The position numbers and the translations under genes were made by a program. From assembly GCF_042432445.1 (NCBI RefSeq), contig NZ_JBHLXE010000108.1, forward strand, positions 186,001 to 250,000: a stretch of DNA of 64,000 nucleotides, read 5' to 3'. This DNA comes from Thorsellia kenyensis. GTDB taxonomy: Bacteria; Pseudomonadota; Gammaproteobacteria; Enterobacterales; Thorselliaceae. The notes beneath the pieces were generated by a model that searched no databases, had not been told where the DNA came from, and was given only the letters and a program-made list of their open reading frames with translations. Within the stretch, counting starts at the first letter, position 1; each line of letters starts with the position of its first letter. Of this stretch, positions 36,808-45,994 are shown piece by piece.

Positions 36808-37815
36808 ATGTCATCCTTTTTTTCTCATCGATTTTCAGTCGCTCCAATGCTCGATTGGACAACAAGACATTGCCGTGTATTTCATCGTAGCCTAACAAAA
36901 AATGCTATGCTGTATACTGAAATGATCACTACGGGTGCAATTATTCACGGTAAGTACGATCATCTTTTATTTAATCAAATTGAATCGCCGATTGCGCTTC
37001 AATTAGGGGGGGCAAATCCTACAGAATTAGCTTTCTGTGCAAAAAAAGCGGAAAGTTATGGGTATAATGAAATCAATTTGAATGTAGGTTGCCCGTCAGA
37101 TCGAGTGCAAAATGGTAAATTTGGTGCTTGTCTTATGGCTGAGGCTGATCTGGTTGCAGAATGTATTGATGCCATGAGTAACGCAGTCAATATTCCAGTC
37201 ACTGTTAAAACGCGTATTGGTATTGATGAATTAGATTCTTATGAATTTTTAGTGAATTTTATCGAAACTATCAAAAAAAAGTCAGGGTGTACCCATTTTA
37301 TTATTCATGCCAGAAAAGCTTGGCTAAACGGTCTTAGCCCTAAACAGAATAGAGAAATACCACCACTTGATTACGACAGAGTATTCAAATTAAAGCATGA
37401 CTTTCCTGAGTTAACTATCATCTTAAATGGAGGGCTGAAGGACATTAATCTAGCCCATTCTCTTTTACAACATGTTGATGGTGTGATGTTAGGCAGAGAA
37501 GCATATCAAAACCCCATGATCTTATTAGGTGTTGACAAACTATTTTTTGATGAGCAACCCCTAGCTTTTGATATTTCATCTGATAAAATGGTTGAAAAAG
37601 CGATCCTAGCTGTTGAATCTCTATATCCCTATATTGAAAATGAACTCTCAAAAGGTAATAAATTATCTCATATTACAAGGCATATGGTTGGTTTATTTAC
37701 TGGGATTAAAGGATCTAAACAATGGAGAAGGGATTTAAGTGAATTAGCTCATAGGCCTTCTGCAGATAATCGTATTCTTGAAAATGCACTTTTGCACATA
37801 AAAAATGCTAGATAA
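36808..37815 (+). CDS. dusA: tRNA-dihydrouridine(20/20a) synthase DusA
   Basis: DusA reduces uridine to dihydrouridine at positions 20 and 20a of tRNA using FMN and NADPH. The product starts MSSFFSHRFSVAPMLDWTTR, matches DusA rather than DusB or DusC (RVQNGKFGACLM, KTRIGID, HARKAWLNGLSPKQNREIPP), and has catalytic Cys95 in NVGCPSDR. The open frame reaches back to 36757, but that would begin inside the rplQ terminator; ATG 36808 has GGA seven bases upstream. 335 residues. A G7 run (37006-37012) encodes Gly-Gly at residues 67-68. Confidence 0.94.
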   Translation: MSSFFSHRFSVAPMLDWTTRHCRVFHRSLTKNAMLYTEMITTGAIIHGKYDHLLFNQIESPIALQLGGANPTELAFCAKKAESYGYNEINLNVGCPSDRVQNGKFGACLMAEADLVAECIDAMSNAVNIPVTVKTRIGIDELDSYEFLVNFIETIKKKSGCTHFIIHARKAWLNGLSPKQNREIPPLDYDRVFKLKHDFPELTIILNGGLKDINLAHSLLQHVDGVMLGREAYQNPMILLGVDKLFFDEQPLAFDISSDKMVEKAILAVESLYPYIENELSKGNKLSHITRHMVGLFTGIKGSKQWRRDLSELAHRPSADNRILENALLHIKNAR

Positions 37816-37833
37816 TCAGCTAGATGCAAAAAT

Positions 37834-37867
37834 AAAACCCCTGGATTAAAAATGAACAGGGGTTTTT
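37834..37867. terminator. Bidirectional terminator between dusA and degQ
   Basis: AAAACCCCTG (37834-37843) pairs perfectly with CAGGGGTTTT (37857-37866) around a 13-base loop. T-rich tails exist on both strands, so it can serve both convergent genes. Confidence 0.88.
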
Positions 37868-37886
37868 GATTGGTTTAGGCCTGTAA

Positions 37887-39278
37887 TTATCTAAATACTA
37901 AGTATATATTACTATTCCCTCTAATGATATTTAACGCAACGACTTTAGGTTTATCTTGCAATATTTTTTTCAATTGGCTTACTGATTCAACTGGTGTACG
38001 GTTTGCGCTGATAATGATGTCATCTTTTTGCAACGTGTATCTTTCAGCTACTGAATTTTTTTCTACACTTTCGATTTTAACACCTTTTAAACCGTCATCA
38101 CTCGAATGATCTACAAGTACAGCCCCAGTCAAGAATGGAGATATGTCTTCAGCATTTGCAGTATTAACTGAATCAGGTAACAAAGTCACTTTGACATCTA
38201 ATTCTTTACCATCCCTAATTAGACCCACATTCACTTCCTCACCTGGTGGTGTTGTTGCAATGCGCGCACGGAGTTCAGCAAAACTTTTAAGTGGTTTGCC
38301 TTCTAATGAGACTAATATATCTCCTGATTTGATTCCTGCTTTATCAGCAGCTGAATCAGATAGTACTTCACTTACAAATGCCCCTCTTTGAGCTTCAACG
38401 TTGAAAGCTTTTGCGATATCTGGCGTCATTTCACTACCTTTAATACCCAGTATGCTGCGTTTTACCTCGCCATGCTCAATTAATTGTTGGCTAAGATTTT
38501 TTGCCATATTACTAGGAATAGCAAAGCCAATCCCAATGTTACCACCACCTGGCGCTAATATAGCGGTATTAATACCAATTAGCTCACCATTTAGATTAAT
38601 CAATGCACCACCTGAGTTTCCTTGATTTATAGATGCATCCGTTTGTATAAAGTTTTCTAAACCTTCTAGATTTAGCCCTGTTCTACCTAATGCGGATATA
38701 ATACCTGAAGTAACTGTTTGGCCTAATCCAAAAGGATTTCCTATCGCAATAGAGAAATCACCCACCCTTAATGCATCCGAATCAGCAATTTTGATTTCTG
38801 TTAAATTTTCAGGGTTTTCAACTTTTAGTAAGGCAATGTCAGACTGTGCATCACTGCCTATTAATTTAGCATCGAACTCTTTACCATCATTGAGTTGAAT
38901 GCGTATCTCTGAAGCCCCCTCTATGACGTGATTATTTGTGATTATATAGCCATCTTTTGCGTTAATAATGACACCAGAGCCTAAACCTGAGAATTTATTA
39001 GGGCCTCTTTGTCTTGAACTATCTCCGGGGAAGTTTGGACCAAAGAAGTATCTAAATTCTTCAGGAATTTCGTTAGTTCTTTGACTCTGTCTTTCACCTG
39101 ATACTTTCACCGAAACGACTGCAGGAAGTACTTTTTCAAGCATAGGTGCAAGTGATTGCTCTTCGATGATCGCTGCAGGCAGACTCGCTTCTGCACTCAT
39201 GTAGGGGGTTAAGTATAAACCTAAGCTCAATGCAATGGCTGTAAATAATTTGGACGTTTTATTTTTTGATAGGTACAT
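37887..39278 (-). CDS. degQ: Periplasmic serine endoprotease DegQ/DegP family
   Basis: HtrA-family protease and chaperone for misfolded envelope proteins. A signal peptide (about 1-31, ending SAEA) is followed by the trypsin-like domain with the triad His117 (TNNHVIEG), Asp147 (QSDIALL) and Ser222 (QGNSGGAL), then two PDZ domains. Length 463 and the short loop before residue 95 favour DegQ over DegP, though one protein may do both jobs if no paralogue exists. AGGAG precedes the ATG. No sigma-E promoter was recognised. degS, next to degQ in E. coli, is absent. Confidence 0.9.
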   Translation of the reverse strand: MYLSKNKTSKLFTAIALSLGLYLTPYMSAEASLPAAIIEEQSLAPMLEKVLPAVVSVKVSGERQSQRTNEIPEEFRYFFGPNFPGDSSRQRGPNKFSGLGSGVIINAKDGYIITNNHVIEGASEIRIQLNDGKEFDAKLIGSDAQSDIALLKVENPENLTEIKIADSDALRVGDFSIAIGNPFGLGQTVTSGIISALGRTGLNLEGLENFIQTDASINQGNSGGALINLNGELIGINTAILAPGGGNIGIGFAIPSNMAKNLSQQLIEHGEVKRSILGIKGSEMTPDIAKAFNVEAQRGAFVSEVLSDSAADKAGIKSGDILVSLEGKPLKSFAELRARIATTPPGEEVNVGLIRDGKELDVKVTLLPDSVNTANAEDISPFLTGAVLVDHSSDDGLKGVKIESVEKNSVAERYTLQKDDIIISANRTPVESVSQLKKILQDKPKVVALNIIRGNSNIYLVFR

Positions 39279-39292
39279 AATTGCTCCTAGTT

Positions 39293-39309
39293 AAGTAATG
39301 TTATTACTT
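39293..39309. repeat. Small palindrome in the degQ leader
   Basis: AAGTAAT and ATTACTT flank GTT, a perfect 7-bp inverted repeat 15 bases upstream of the degQ start. It could be an operator or mRNA hairpin near the ribosome-binding site. Confidence 0.4.
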
Positions 39310-39492
39310 GATATTATTCAAAGCTTCTAGGATGTAAACCTAAAAGTTTTGCGCTTGTCATTCATACTATATAGGCACTTATTAAAATTGAAAGACCTAT
39401 TTCTGTAAAGTTGTTTAAATTGGTAACTTGATTTTATAAGTTATTAAAACAACATTTAAAGCTGAATAAAAACAAAAAATTTCGTCTATGTA

Positions 39493-40680
39493 TTATTGGG
39501 ATTGTTTCTTAGAGGTTGCTACTAACAATAAATACCCAATAATCCCTGATGCAATTGATCCAGACAGAATTCCAACCTTAGCATAGTTTATAAGTTCTTT
39601 GCTAGCTTCATCAAAGGCCAAAATACTAATAAATATAGACATGGTAAATCCTATTCCGCAAATAAATGATACTCCTAGTATTTGACCGAAATTAACATTT
39701 TCAGGGAGCTTGCATATTCCTCTTTTTATAGCGAACCATGCAAAGGAAAAAATCCCAATTGGTTTTCCTAACAATAAACCAAGCGCAATCCCTAAAGGTA
39801 AGGGACCTGCAATTTTGCTAAGTTCAATGCCTGCCAATTCAATACCTGAATTAGCAAAGGCAAAGAGAGGAAGAATACACCAAGTAACCCATGGATGAAG
39901 TGTATGCTCTAAGCGTTCTAATGGTGATTCTGTCTGATGCAGCAGATCTGATTTCTTCGGACGCAGAGGAATAGAAAATCCTATGATTACCCCAGCAATT
40001 GTTGCATGTACACCTGATTTAAGAACGGCTACCCAAAGTATTATCCCTATAAGCATATAAGGAGTGATTTTTTTGATGCCTAGCATATTCATTAATAGCA
40101 AAATGAAACTAGCAATAGCTGCCACGCCAATAGCTTCCCAATAAATGTCTTTTGTATAAAAAAATGCGATGATTAAAATAGCGCCCAAATCATCAATGAT
40201 CGCAAGAGCCAGTAGGAATATTTTAAGTGTCATAGGAATACGAGAGCCTAATAATGAAAGCACCCCTACAGCAAAAGCTATATCTGTAGCCGTTGGTATC
40301 GCCCAGCCACGCAATGTTTCTCTAGAAAAAAGATTAAACAACACAAAAATAATTGCAGGAATAGCGATACCGCCAATCGCAGCAATAAGAGGAAATAATG
40401 CCTTTTCTTTCGTGTTAAGTGCTCCTATGAGTAATTCTCTTTTAACTTCTAAGCCAATCACCAAGAAAAAAATAGCCATTAAGCCATCGTTAATCCAATG
40501 TAATAAAGATTCTTGTATTTTTATTTCACCTATTCCTATTGTGAAATAAAGATGAAGCACAGTATCATACACTCCCCCTAGTGGACTATTTGCGATGAGT
40601 AATGCAATCATCGCAGCTATAATGAGGATTATTCCTCCACTCGCTTCAAATTTGATAAAACGTCTAAATAATTCTTCCAT
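39493..40680 (-). CDS. nhaA: Na+/H+ antiporter NhaA
   Basis: NhaA exchanges two protons for one sodium ion to control pH and sodium. The cation site Asp163-Asp164 (LALAIIDDLGAI), Asp133 and the pH-related His225 fall at the same residue numbers as in E. coli NhaA; Lys306 corresponds to Lys300. About 12 hydrophobic segments. I begin at MEELFRRFIK, because TGGAG lies six bases before that ATG; longer starts at 40692 or 40698 are possible. 395 residues (E. coli 388). Divergent from lexA. Confidence 0.95.
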   Translation of the reverse strand: MEELFRRFIKFEASGGIILIIAAMIALLIANSPLGGVYDTVLHLYFTIGIGEIKIQESLLHWINDGLMAIFFLVIGLEVKRELLIGALNTKEKALFPLIAAIGGIAIPAIIFVLFNLFSRETLRGWAIPTATDIAFAVGVLSLLGSRIPMTLKIFLLALAIIDDLGAILIIAFFYTKDIYWEAIGVAAIASFILLLMNMLGIKKITPYMLIGIILWVAVLKSGVHATIAGVIIGFSIPLRPKKSDLLHQTESPLERLEHTLHPWVTWCILPLFAFANSGIELAGIELSKIAGPLPLGIALGLLLGKPIGIFSFAWFAIKRGICKLPENVNFGQILGVSFICGIGFTMSIFISILAFDEASKELINYAKVGILSGSIASGIIGYLLLVATSKKQSQ

Positions 40681-40791
40681 CTTTTTCTCCATAAACAATT
40701 AAGGTTTATTTACTATCTCATTGTGATAATTACTTCTTGTAACTTCTTGCCAATAGTTTTACACAAGCAATGTTATATATAAAAATATAAA

Positions 40792-40807
40792 CTGTAAATA
40801 AAAACAC
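40792..40807. promoter_or_regulatory. Second LexA box, imperfect
   Basis: CTGT, eight bases, ACAC: one mismatch to CTGT-N8-ACAG. It directly abuts the perfect box, as tandem boxes occur before lexA in E. coli. Confidence 0.55.
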
Positions 40808-40822
40808 TGTTATTTTATACAG
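40807..40822. promoter_or_regulatory. LexA box (SOS operator) of lexA
   Basis: CTGTTATTTTATACAG matches the CTGT-N8-ACAG SOS consensus exactly. It lies just upstream of TATAAT (40829-40834) and would cover the -35 region, giving autorepression of lexA. Confidence 0.9.
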
Positions 40823-40893
40823 ATGTGATATAATTAACTCAGTCTTTGCCAGTTTAACATATTTCTTGCAAAGAAATATCTTAGGAGATAATT

Positions 40894-41520
40894 ATGAAAT
40901 CATTAACTAATAGACAACAAGAGATTTATCAATTAATAAAAGATGCTATACATGAAACGGGCATGCCACCAACGAGACAAGAAATTGCAAAGCAATTAGG
41001 TTTTCGCTCTGCCAACGCTGCTGAAGAGCATTTGAAAGCATTAGCAAAAAAAGGCTATATTGAAATGTTGGCTGGAACATCAAGAGGTATTAAATTATTA
41101 ATCAATGAGGATGTATTGCAAAAGGAACCTGAGGGGTTACCTTTAGTGGGTAAAGTGGCTGCAGGTGAACCTGTGCTTGCAATAGAAAATATAGACAGTT
41201 ATTTCCAAGTGGATGCGAATTTATTTACGCCAAGCGCAGATTATTTATTGAGAGTGGAGGGTACATCAATGATAAATATAGGAATAATGGATGGCGATCT
41301 TTTGGCTGTGCATAAGACTGAGCAAGTCAGAAATGGGCAAGTTGTGGTTGCAAGAGTTAACGATGAAGTGACTGTGAAAAGATTGAAAAAAGAAGGTAAT
41401 ATTATTTATTTAATTGCGGAGAATGATGAATTTGAACCGATTGCAGTGGATTTGCGAATTGAACAGTTTGCTATTGAAGGTCTCGCTGTTGGTGTAATTC
41501 GTAACAAATCATTTCTATAG
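40894..41520 (+). CDS. lexA: SOS response repressor LexA
   Basis: LexA represses DNA-damage genes until RecA-stimulated self-cleavage. The winged helix-turn-helix spans residues 1-70 (PTRQEIAKQLGFRSANAAEE). The cleavage bond is Ala90-Gly91 in VAAGEP, with catalytic Ser125 (VEGTSM) and Lys162 (VTVKRLKK), each offset by six from E. coli. Thr replaces the Met of the E. coli GMSM motif, a tolerated position. 208 residues (E. coli 202). AGGAG precedes the ATG and two LexA boxes lie upstream. Confidence 0.97.
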   Translation: MKSLTNRQQEIYQLIKDAIHETGMPPTRQEIAKQLGFRSANAAEEHLKALAKKGYIEMLAGTSRGIKLLINEDVLQKEPEGLPLVGKVAAGEPVLAIENIDSYFQVDANLFTPSADYLLRVEGTSMINIGIMDGDLLAVHKTEQVRNGQVVVARVNDEVTVKRLKKEGNIIYLIAENDEFEPIAVDLRIEQFAIEGLAVGVIRNKSFL

Positions 41521-41529
41521 AGTGTTTGA

Positions 41530-41557
41530 TTAAGGAAGTTATCTTCCTTAAGATAAC
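41530..41557. terminator. Two overlapping hairpins between lexA and pheA
   Basis: TTAAGGAAG/CTTCCTTAA (41530-41538 with 41543-41551, loop TTAT) and GTTATCTT/AAGATAAC (41538-41545 with 41550-41557, loop CCTT) share bases and cannot form together. They lie between convergent genes; neither has a strong T tract. Confidence 0.5.
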
Positions 41558-41598
41558 TACAAATCACCTCAAGGAAGCTATTGGTTTTTATAATGGCA

Positions 41599-42741
41599 TC
41601 ATGAATTGTCAGTAGGGTAAGAACCAAGAATTTTAAGAAAACGAGTTTGTTTTCTTAAGGCTTCCAAGGCATTTTGTAAATGACTTGAACTACTATTTCC
41701 TTCAACATCAATATAAAACATTTCCTCCCAAGGATTTCCCTTCATCGGCCTTGATTCAAGTTTTTTCATGATGATATTATGTTCTTTTAGTATCACCAAT
41801 GCCTCCACTAAAGCACCGGCATGTTGTCCAGTTGCCATTAAAAAGGTTGTTTTGCTTGGTATATGCTCTGGTATTTCGTTTTTTTGCCTGCTTAATATTA
41901 AGAACCTAGTCATATTCTGCCCTTGGTTAGAAGGAGCCTTTTGTATAAGAGACAATCCATACATTTCTCCCCCTGCTTGACTTCCAATTGCAACATGTCC
42001 TTTAGAGTTGAGTTGACTTACTTTTTCCATCGCAGATGCTGTACTCTCGCAATAAACCACTTTCCAATTTGGGTATTGGGCTAAAAATTTGCTACATTGC
42101 TGGAAGGGTTGAGGGTGACTATATACAGTGGTGATTTCATCTAGTGATATAGGCGTTATGCCCATGAGGCAATGATCTATTGGAATAATTTTTTCACCTA
42201 CTGCAAAAAGATGTGTATTTTGCAATAAGTCATAAACTTCATTAATTGCACCTGAGCTGCTGTTTTCTAAGGGAACAATTGCATACTCTCCTTGGCCTTG
42301 TTCTACAGTTTGGAATATTTCTTCAAAATTATGAGCGTAGCATTCTATTATTTTATCAAGATTTGCTCGACCAAATTCTCTTGCAGCTACATGCGAGTAG
42401 GAACCTTTAGGTCCCAAAAAAACAACTCTAGCTGTATTACTTTCGGTGCTGTTGATCTGCTGGTTTATCCACTTTTGTTGAGTTTGAACAGATTGGGCAA
42501 TAATTGTTTTAAACAGGCTGATGACAAATGATTCATCTAACCCATAAGATTTCCCTAATTTGACTAAACGATTTAATAACTCATCTTCTCTAGCAACATC
42601 TTTAATAGGTTTATGTATTTCCAATTTTATTTTAGCTACTTCAGTAGCTAATTCAATTCTGCTACTCAAGAGGGTAAGTATTTTTTCATCTATATCAGTG
42701 ATTTTGTCACGTATGTCAATCAAAATTGGGTTATTCATCAT
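41599..42741 (-). CDS. pheA: Bifunctional chorismate mutase/prephenate dehydratase
   Basis: The P-protein converts chorismate to prephenate and then phenylpyruvate, the committed path to phenylalanine. Domains in order: AroQ chorismate mutase (about 1-90, IDIRDKITDIDEKILTLLSS), prephenate dehydratase (about 105-285, GPKGSYSHVA and the catalytic TRF at 278-280), and a regulatory ACT domain (about 297-375) with the GALV-like segment and ESRP at 329-332 used for phenylalanine feedback. 380 residues (E. coli 386). I saw no Phe-rich leader peptide upstream. Divergent from coaE. Confidence 0.96.
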   Translation of the reverse strand: MMNNPILIDIRDKITDIDEKILTLLSSRIELATEVAKIKLEIHKPIKDVAREDELLNRLVKLGKSYGLDESFVISLFKTIIAQSVQTQQKWINQQINSTESNTARVVFLGPKGSYSHVAAREFGRANLDKIIECYAHNFEEIFQTVEQGQGEYAIVPLENSSSGAINEVYDLLQNTHLFAVGEKIIPIDHCLMGITPISLDEITTVYSHPQPFQQCSKFLAQYPNWKVVYCESTASAMEKVSQLNSKGHVAIGSQAGGEMYGLSLIQKAPSNQGQNMTRFLILSRQKNEIPEHIPSKTTFLMATGQHAGALVEALVILKEHNIIMKKLESRPMKGNPWEEMFYIDVEGNSSSSHLQNALEALRKQTRFLKILGSYPTDNS

Positions 42742-42968
42742 TAGAACTCGCTTATCTTAATGCATAGATTATGCTTATTATTTGTAGCGTAATTAATAGG
42801 GTAGCACTTGTGTCAAGGCCTAGGTTTGACAAAATAGATAAAAAAGTTTTATTCATACTCTGTCATAAGAGTGATATTATACTCATTTGATAATAACAGA
42901 TTAAGCCCAATGAATAAAATGATAATCTTCTCAGTTTCTTTAACCGATTTTAATTTAAAGGTGGTAAG

Positions 42969-43598
42969 GTGAAATATAAAGTGGCCCTTACTGGAGGCAT
43001 TGGTAGCGGTAAAACAACTGTAAGTCAACAATTTGAAGCACTTGGTGTATCTGTAGTTGATGCCGATATTATAGCCAGGGAAGTTGTTTTACCTAAATCA
43101 AAAGGACTCGTGCAGTTAGTGACTCTTTTAGGAGACTCTATTTTAAATCCAGATGGTACCTTAGATAGAGCGTATTTACGTCACATGATGTTTAATGAGA
43201 ATGAAAACGCTTTATTAATCAAAAACAAAGTAAATGCAATTTTGCATCCTTTGATAAAAGAAACAACACAACGCTACTTCAATGAAGCAACATCTGATTA
43301 TGTGCTTTGGGTTGTTCCTTTGCTTTTTGAAAATAAACTTAACCATGAAGCCCAAAGAGTTCTTGTTATTGATGTACCTGAATCTATTCAAATTAAAAGG
43401 ACAATTAATAGAGACTGTGTTAGTGAAGCACAAGTAAAAAAGATTATTGAAGCTCAAATTCCACGTGTGAAGAGGATAAATATGGCAGATGATATATTAA
43501 ATGGTCATTTGCCTTTGGATGAAATGAAAGAACAAGTGAAGTTGTTACATCATCACTATATACAATTAGCTAAGAAATTTAAGAAGAGTAGTCGTTAG
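42969..43598 (+). CDS. coaE: Dephospho-CoA kinase
   Basis: CoaE phosphorylates the ribose 3' hydroxyl of dephospho-CoA, the last step of coenzyme A synthesis. The P-loop GGIGSGKTT is at 9-17, followed by the DADIIAREV segment. 209 residues (E. coli 206). The start is GTG at 42969 with AAAGG seven bases upstream. zapD follows after 14 bases, as in E. coli, but yacG, the usual third gene, is absent. Confidence 0.95.
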   Translation: MKYKVALTGGIGSGKTTVSQQFEALGVSVVDADIIAREVVLPKSKGLVQLVTLLGDSILNPDGTLDRAYLRHMMFNENENALLIKNKVNAILHPLIKETTQRYFNEATSDYVLWVVPLLFENKLNHEAQRVLVIDVPESIQIKRTINRDCVSEAQVKKIIEAQIPRVKRINMADDILNGHLPLDEMKEQVKLLHHHYIQLAKKFKKSSR

Positions 43599-43612
43599 GA
43601 TAAAGTAATTAC

Positions 43613-44353
43613 ATGACAGAAATAATTTTTGAACACCCGTTAACAGAAAAAATGCGTACCTGGCTTAGGCTTGAGTACCTCTTTAAATCAATAAATTGCA
43701 GTAAAGAAATTGACTCTGAATCAATGGCGATCAACCATTTAAGGTCACTAATTGAAATTTCAGAAGTCCTTGAAAGAGGAGACATTAAAGTCGACTTATA
43801 TAAGGATTTAGATAGATTTCAGGCAAAATTTTCTTTTTGGTCACAAGCTGCAGATGTTGATCAGAATGTTATAAGTAACTGGCAAAATAAGTTAAAATCC
43901 CTATCTGAGGGCATCAAACAAGCGGGTCGCTTTAATACCCACTTACAAAACGATAAATTATTAAATGTAGTACGTCAAAGAATTGCTATACCCGGTGGCT
44001 GCTGTAATTTTGATTTGCCAACATTTCATGTATGGTTACATTTACCTAAATATCGGCAGCAAGAGATTATCAACGATTGGTTTAGACCTCTAGAAATACT
44101 TTATGAAGTGATAGCAACAATTAATGATTTGACTCGTAATATGGGGCAGCTCAAGCAAGTAGTCGCTAAAAAAGGTTTTTTTCAAGATGTCGCTGAAGAT
44201 AAAGAGTTGTTGAGATTACATTTGTCAACTCAAGACTTAATTTATCCTCAGGTTTCAGGAGTGAAAAATCGTTTTATGATTAGATTTTTACCTTATGATG
44301 CTGAAGCAGGTTTTGTTCCTGAACAATTAAGTTTTACATTAGCCACATGCTAA
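43613..44353 (+). CDS. zapD: Cell division protein ZapD
   Basis: ZapD cross-links FtsZ filaments in the Z ring. 246 residues (E. coli 247); recognised from IIFEHPLTEKMRTWLRLE, PGGCCNFDLPTFHVWLH and RFLPYDAEAG, and by its place behind coaE. The ATG (with ATTAC upstream) has a poor ribosome-binding site, so translation may depend on coaE. Confidence 0.93.
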   Translation: MTEIIFEHPLTEKMRTWLRLEYLFKSINCSKEIDSESMAINHLRSLIEISEVLERGDIKVDLYKDLDRFQAKFSFWSQAADVDQNVISNWQNKLKSLSEGIKQAGRFNTHLQNDKLLNVVRQRIAIPGGCCNFDLPTFHVWLHLPKYRQQEIINDWFRPLEILYEVIATINDLTRNMGQLKQVVAKKGFFQDVAEDKELLRLHLSTQDLIYPQVSGVKNRFMIRFLPYDAEAGFVPEQLSFTLATC

Positions 44354-44376
44354 GTTACTTTGTTTATTAGTTGATT

Positions 44377-45834
44377 ATGACAAAATCTCTATCACTGAAA
44401 TGGCGAGTTGGTTTGACCACATTTTTTCTAAGTGCATTACTTATACCCTCTTTTTTTTCAATGTTCTCCCATTGGCATGAGCATGAGTCATCCGATAAAA
44501 AGAATAATCACTTAGCTTCTTTGATGAGTAAAAATCAATTAGTGGTCAGAGTGATTAATTCCCCTTTTTCATTGGTTGATTCAGATTATTCTAAGGGCTT
44601 TAATGTTGAATTGGTTGATGCCTTTGTGACTAGCTTAGGACTTGAATTAGACATAGAACATATCGCATCAATCGATGAAATTCAGGAGGAAGTGGACATT
44701 ATTATAGGAGTTTCAAATGCACCTAATTCAAATTGGGTGAAGGGGCCTGCACTTTATACCCATAATTTGCAACTTGTGTCATTGCATACTTATCAAGCTA
44801 ATGAGTTGGAAAAAAAATCATTAGGCATATTATCTTTAAGTCAATCTATTAAAAATCAGACTTCGGCACAAGACATATTAAAACAAGATCCCTCAAACAA
44901 AAATTACACTTTAGATAATTCGGATCAAAGTCATCAATTTAAGTTCTCCACTGTTATTGCACATCAAGATAATAACTCGTTTATTCCACTTATTAACTTA
45001 GCAAATAAGGAAAGTGATTTTGCTTTAGTTGACTCTGTTTCTGCAGCACTCTTTCGACGGATTGAACCGAACCTGAAAATTATAGCTAATATTTCAGAGA
45101 ATGAAGAATTTGCATGGTTTTTCTATTCACCTAGTGCAGATGAATCGTTGCTAAACGCATTTAAGTCATTTCATGCATCAAACGAAACAGAAACTTTATT
45201 AGCGAAATTAGCAGAAAAATATTTTAATATCATCAGTTCATTTGATAAGTCTCAAACGTATTATTTTGTGCAAGCTGTCGAAAAAAAATTACCAGAATTT
45301 GAACCGTTATTTAAGCAATATGCGGGTGAATTTGATTGGCGTTTAATTGCTGCTATTGCTTATCAAGAGTCCCATTGGGATCCTAAGGCTAAATCTCCAA
45401 CCGGTGTTAGGGGAATGATGATGCTGACGCTAGATACTGCGAAGTATTTAGGTGTAGATGATAGATTAGACACAGAAAAAAGTATAATAGGAGGAATAGA
45501 ATATCTTAGGTTTCTTCTCAAAAGAATTCCTCAAACCGTAGATGAAGATGATAAAATCTGGTTTGCTTTAGCAGCATATAATATGGGCATCGGACATTTA
45601 TGGGATGCGAGAGAATTGACTCTACAAAGTGGAGGTGATCCTGATAAATGGCATGATTTGAAAAACCATTTGCCTAAGCTGCGAGATGAAAACGTTTACC
45701 CGGATTTAAAATATGGCTATGCGCGCGGTGATGAAGCGTTAATTTATGTAGAAAATATTAGGCGTTTTTATACCACGCTTTTAGGCCTTGATAGACTTGA
45801 GGATATAGAGTCTAAACGAATAGAAAAATCTTGA
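44377..45834 (+). CDS. mltF: Membrane-bound lytic murein transglycosylase F
   Basis: MltF cleaves peptidoglycan glycan strands, leaving 1,6-anhydro ends. An N-terminal hydrophobic segment (about 10-30) exports the protein; residues ~50-285 form a solute-binding-protein-like regulatory domain; the lytic SLT domain follows with catalytic Glu331 in AYQESHWDPKAKSP and the family GMMMLT motif. 485 residues (E. coli 518). ATG 44377 is chosen over the in-frame TTG at 44371. Confidence 0.92.
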   Translation: MTKSLSLKWRVGLTTFFLSALLIPSFFSMFSHWHEHESSDKKNNHLASLMSKNQLVVRVINSPFSLVDSDYSKGFNVELVDAFVTSLGLELDIEHIASIDEIQEEVDIIIGVSNAPNSNWVKGPALYTHNLQLVSLHTYQANELEKKSLGILSLSQSIKNQTSAQDILKQDPSNKNYTLDNSDQSHQFKFSTVIAHQDNNSFIPLINLANKESDFALVDSVSAALFRRIEPNLKIIANISENEEFAWFFYSPSADESLLNAFKSFHASNETETLLAKLAEKYFNIISSFDKSQTYYFVQAVEKKLPEFEPLFKQYAGEFDWRLIAAIAYQESHWDPKAKSPTGVRGMMMLTLDTAKYLGVDDRLDTEKSIIGGIEYLRFLLKRIPQTVDEDDKIWFALAAYNMGIGHLWDARELTLQSGGDPDKWHDLKNHLPKLRDENVYPDLKYGYARGDEALIYVENIRRFYTTLLGLDRLEDIESKRIEKS

Positions 45835-45994
45835 TTATGTATATGTTGCTAAGAATTCCTTTCTAGCAGAATGTTATTTTAATATATAGTTTTACATTTC
45901 ATATAAATGCTCAATACATTAAAATTCTAATTGATTTAGTCGTAATAGATAGATTGACTAAGATTGAGCGAAAAAATAGAGGATAGGTTTGCCA

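Noticed and set aside
39279..39492. Sigma-E promoter for degQ
   Set aside because: An AACTT-like stretch exists, but no matching -10 (TCTGA-like) at the right spacing.
42742..42968. pheL-type attenuator before pheA
   Set aside because: No Phe-rich leader peptide with a following terminator on the minus strand.
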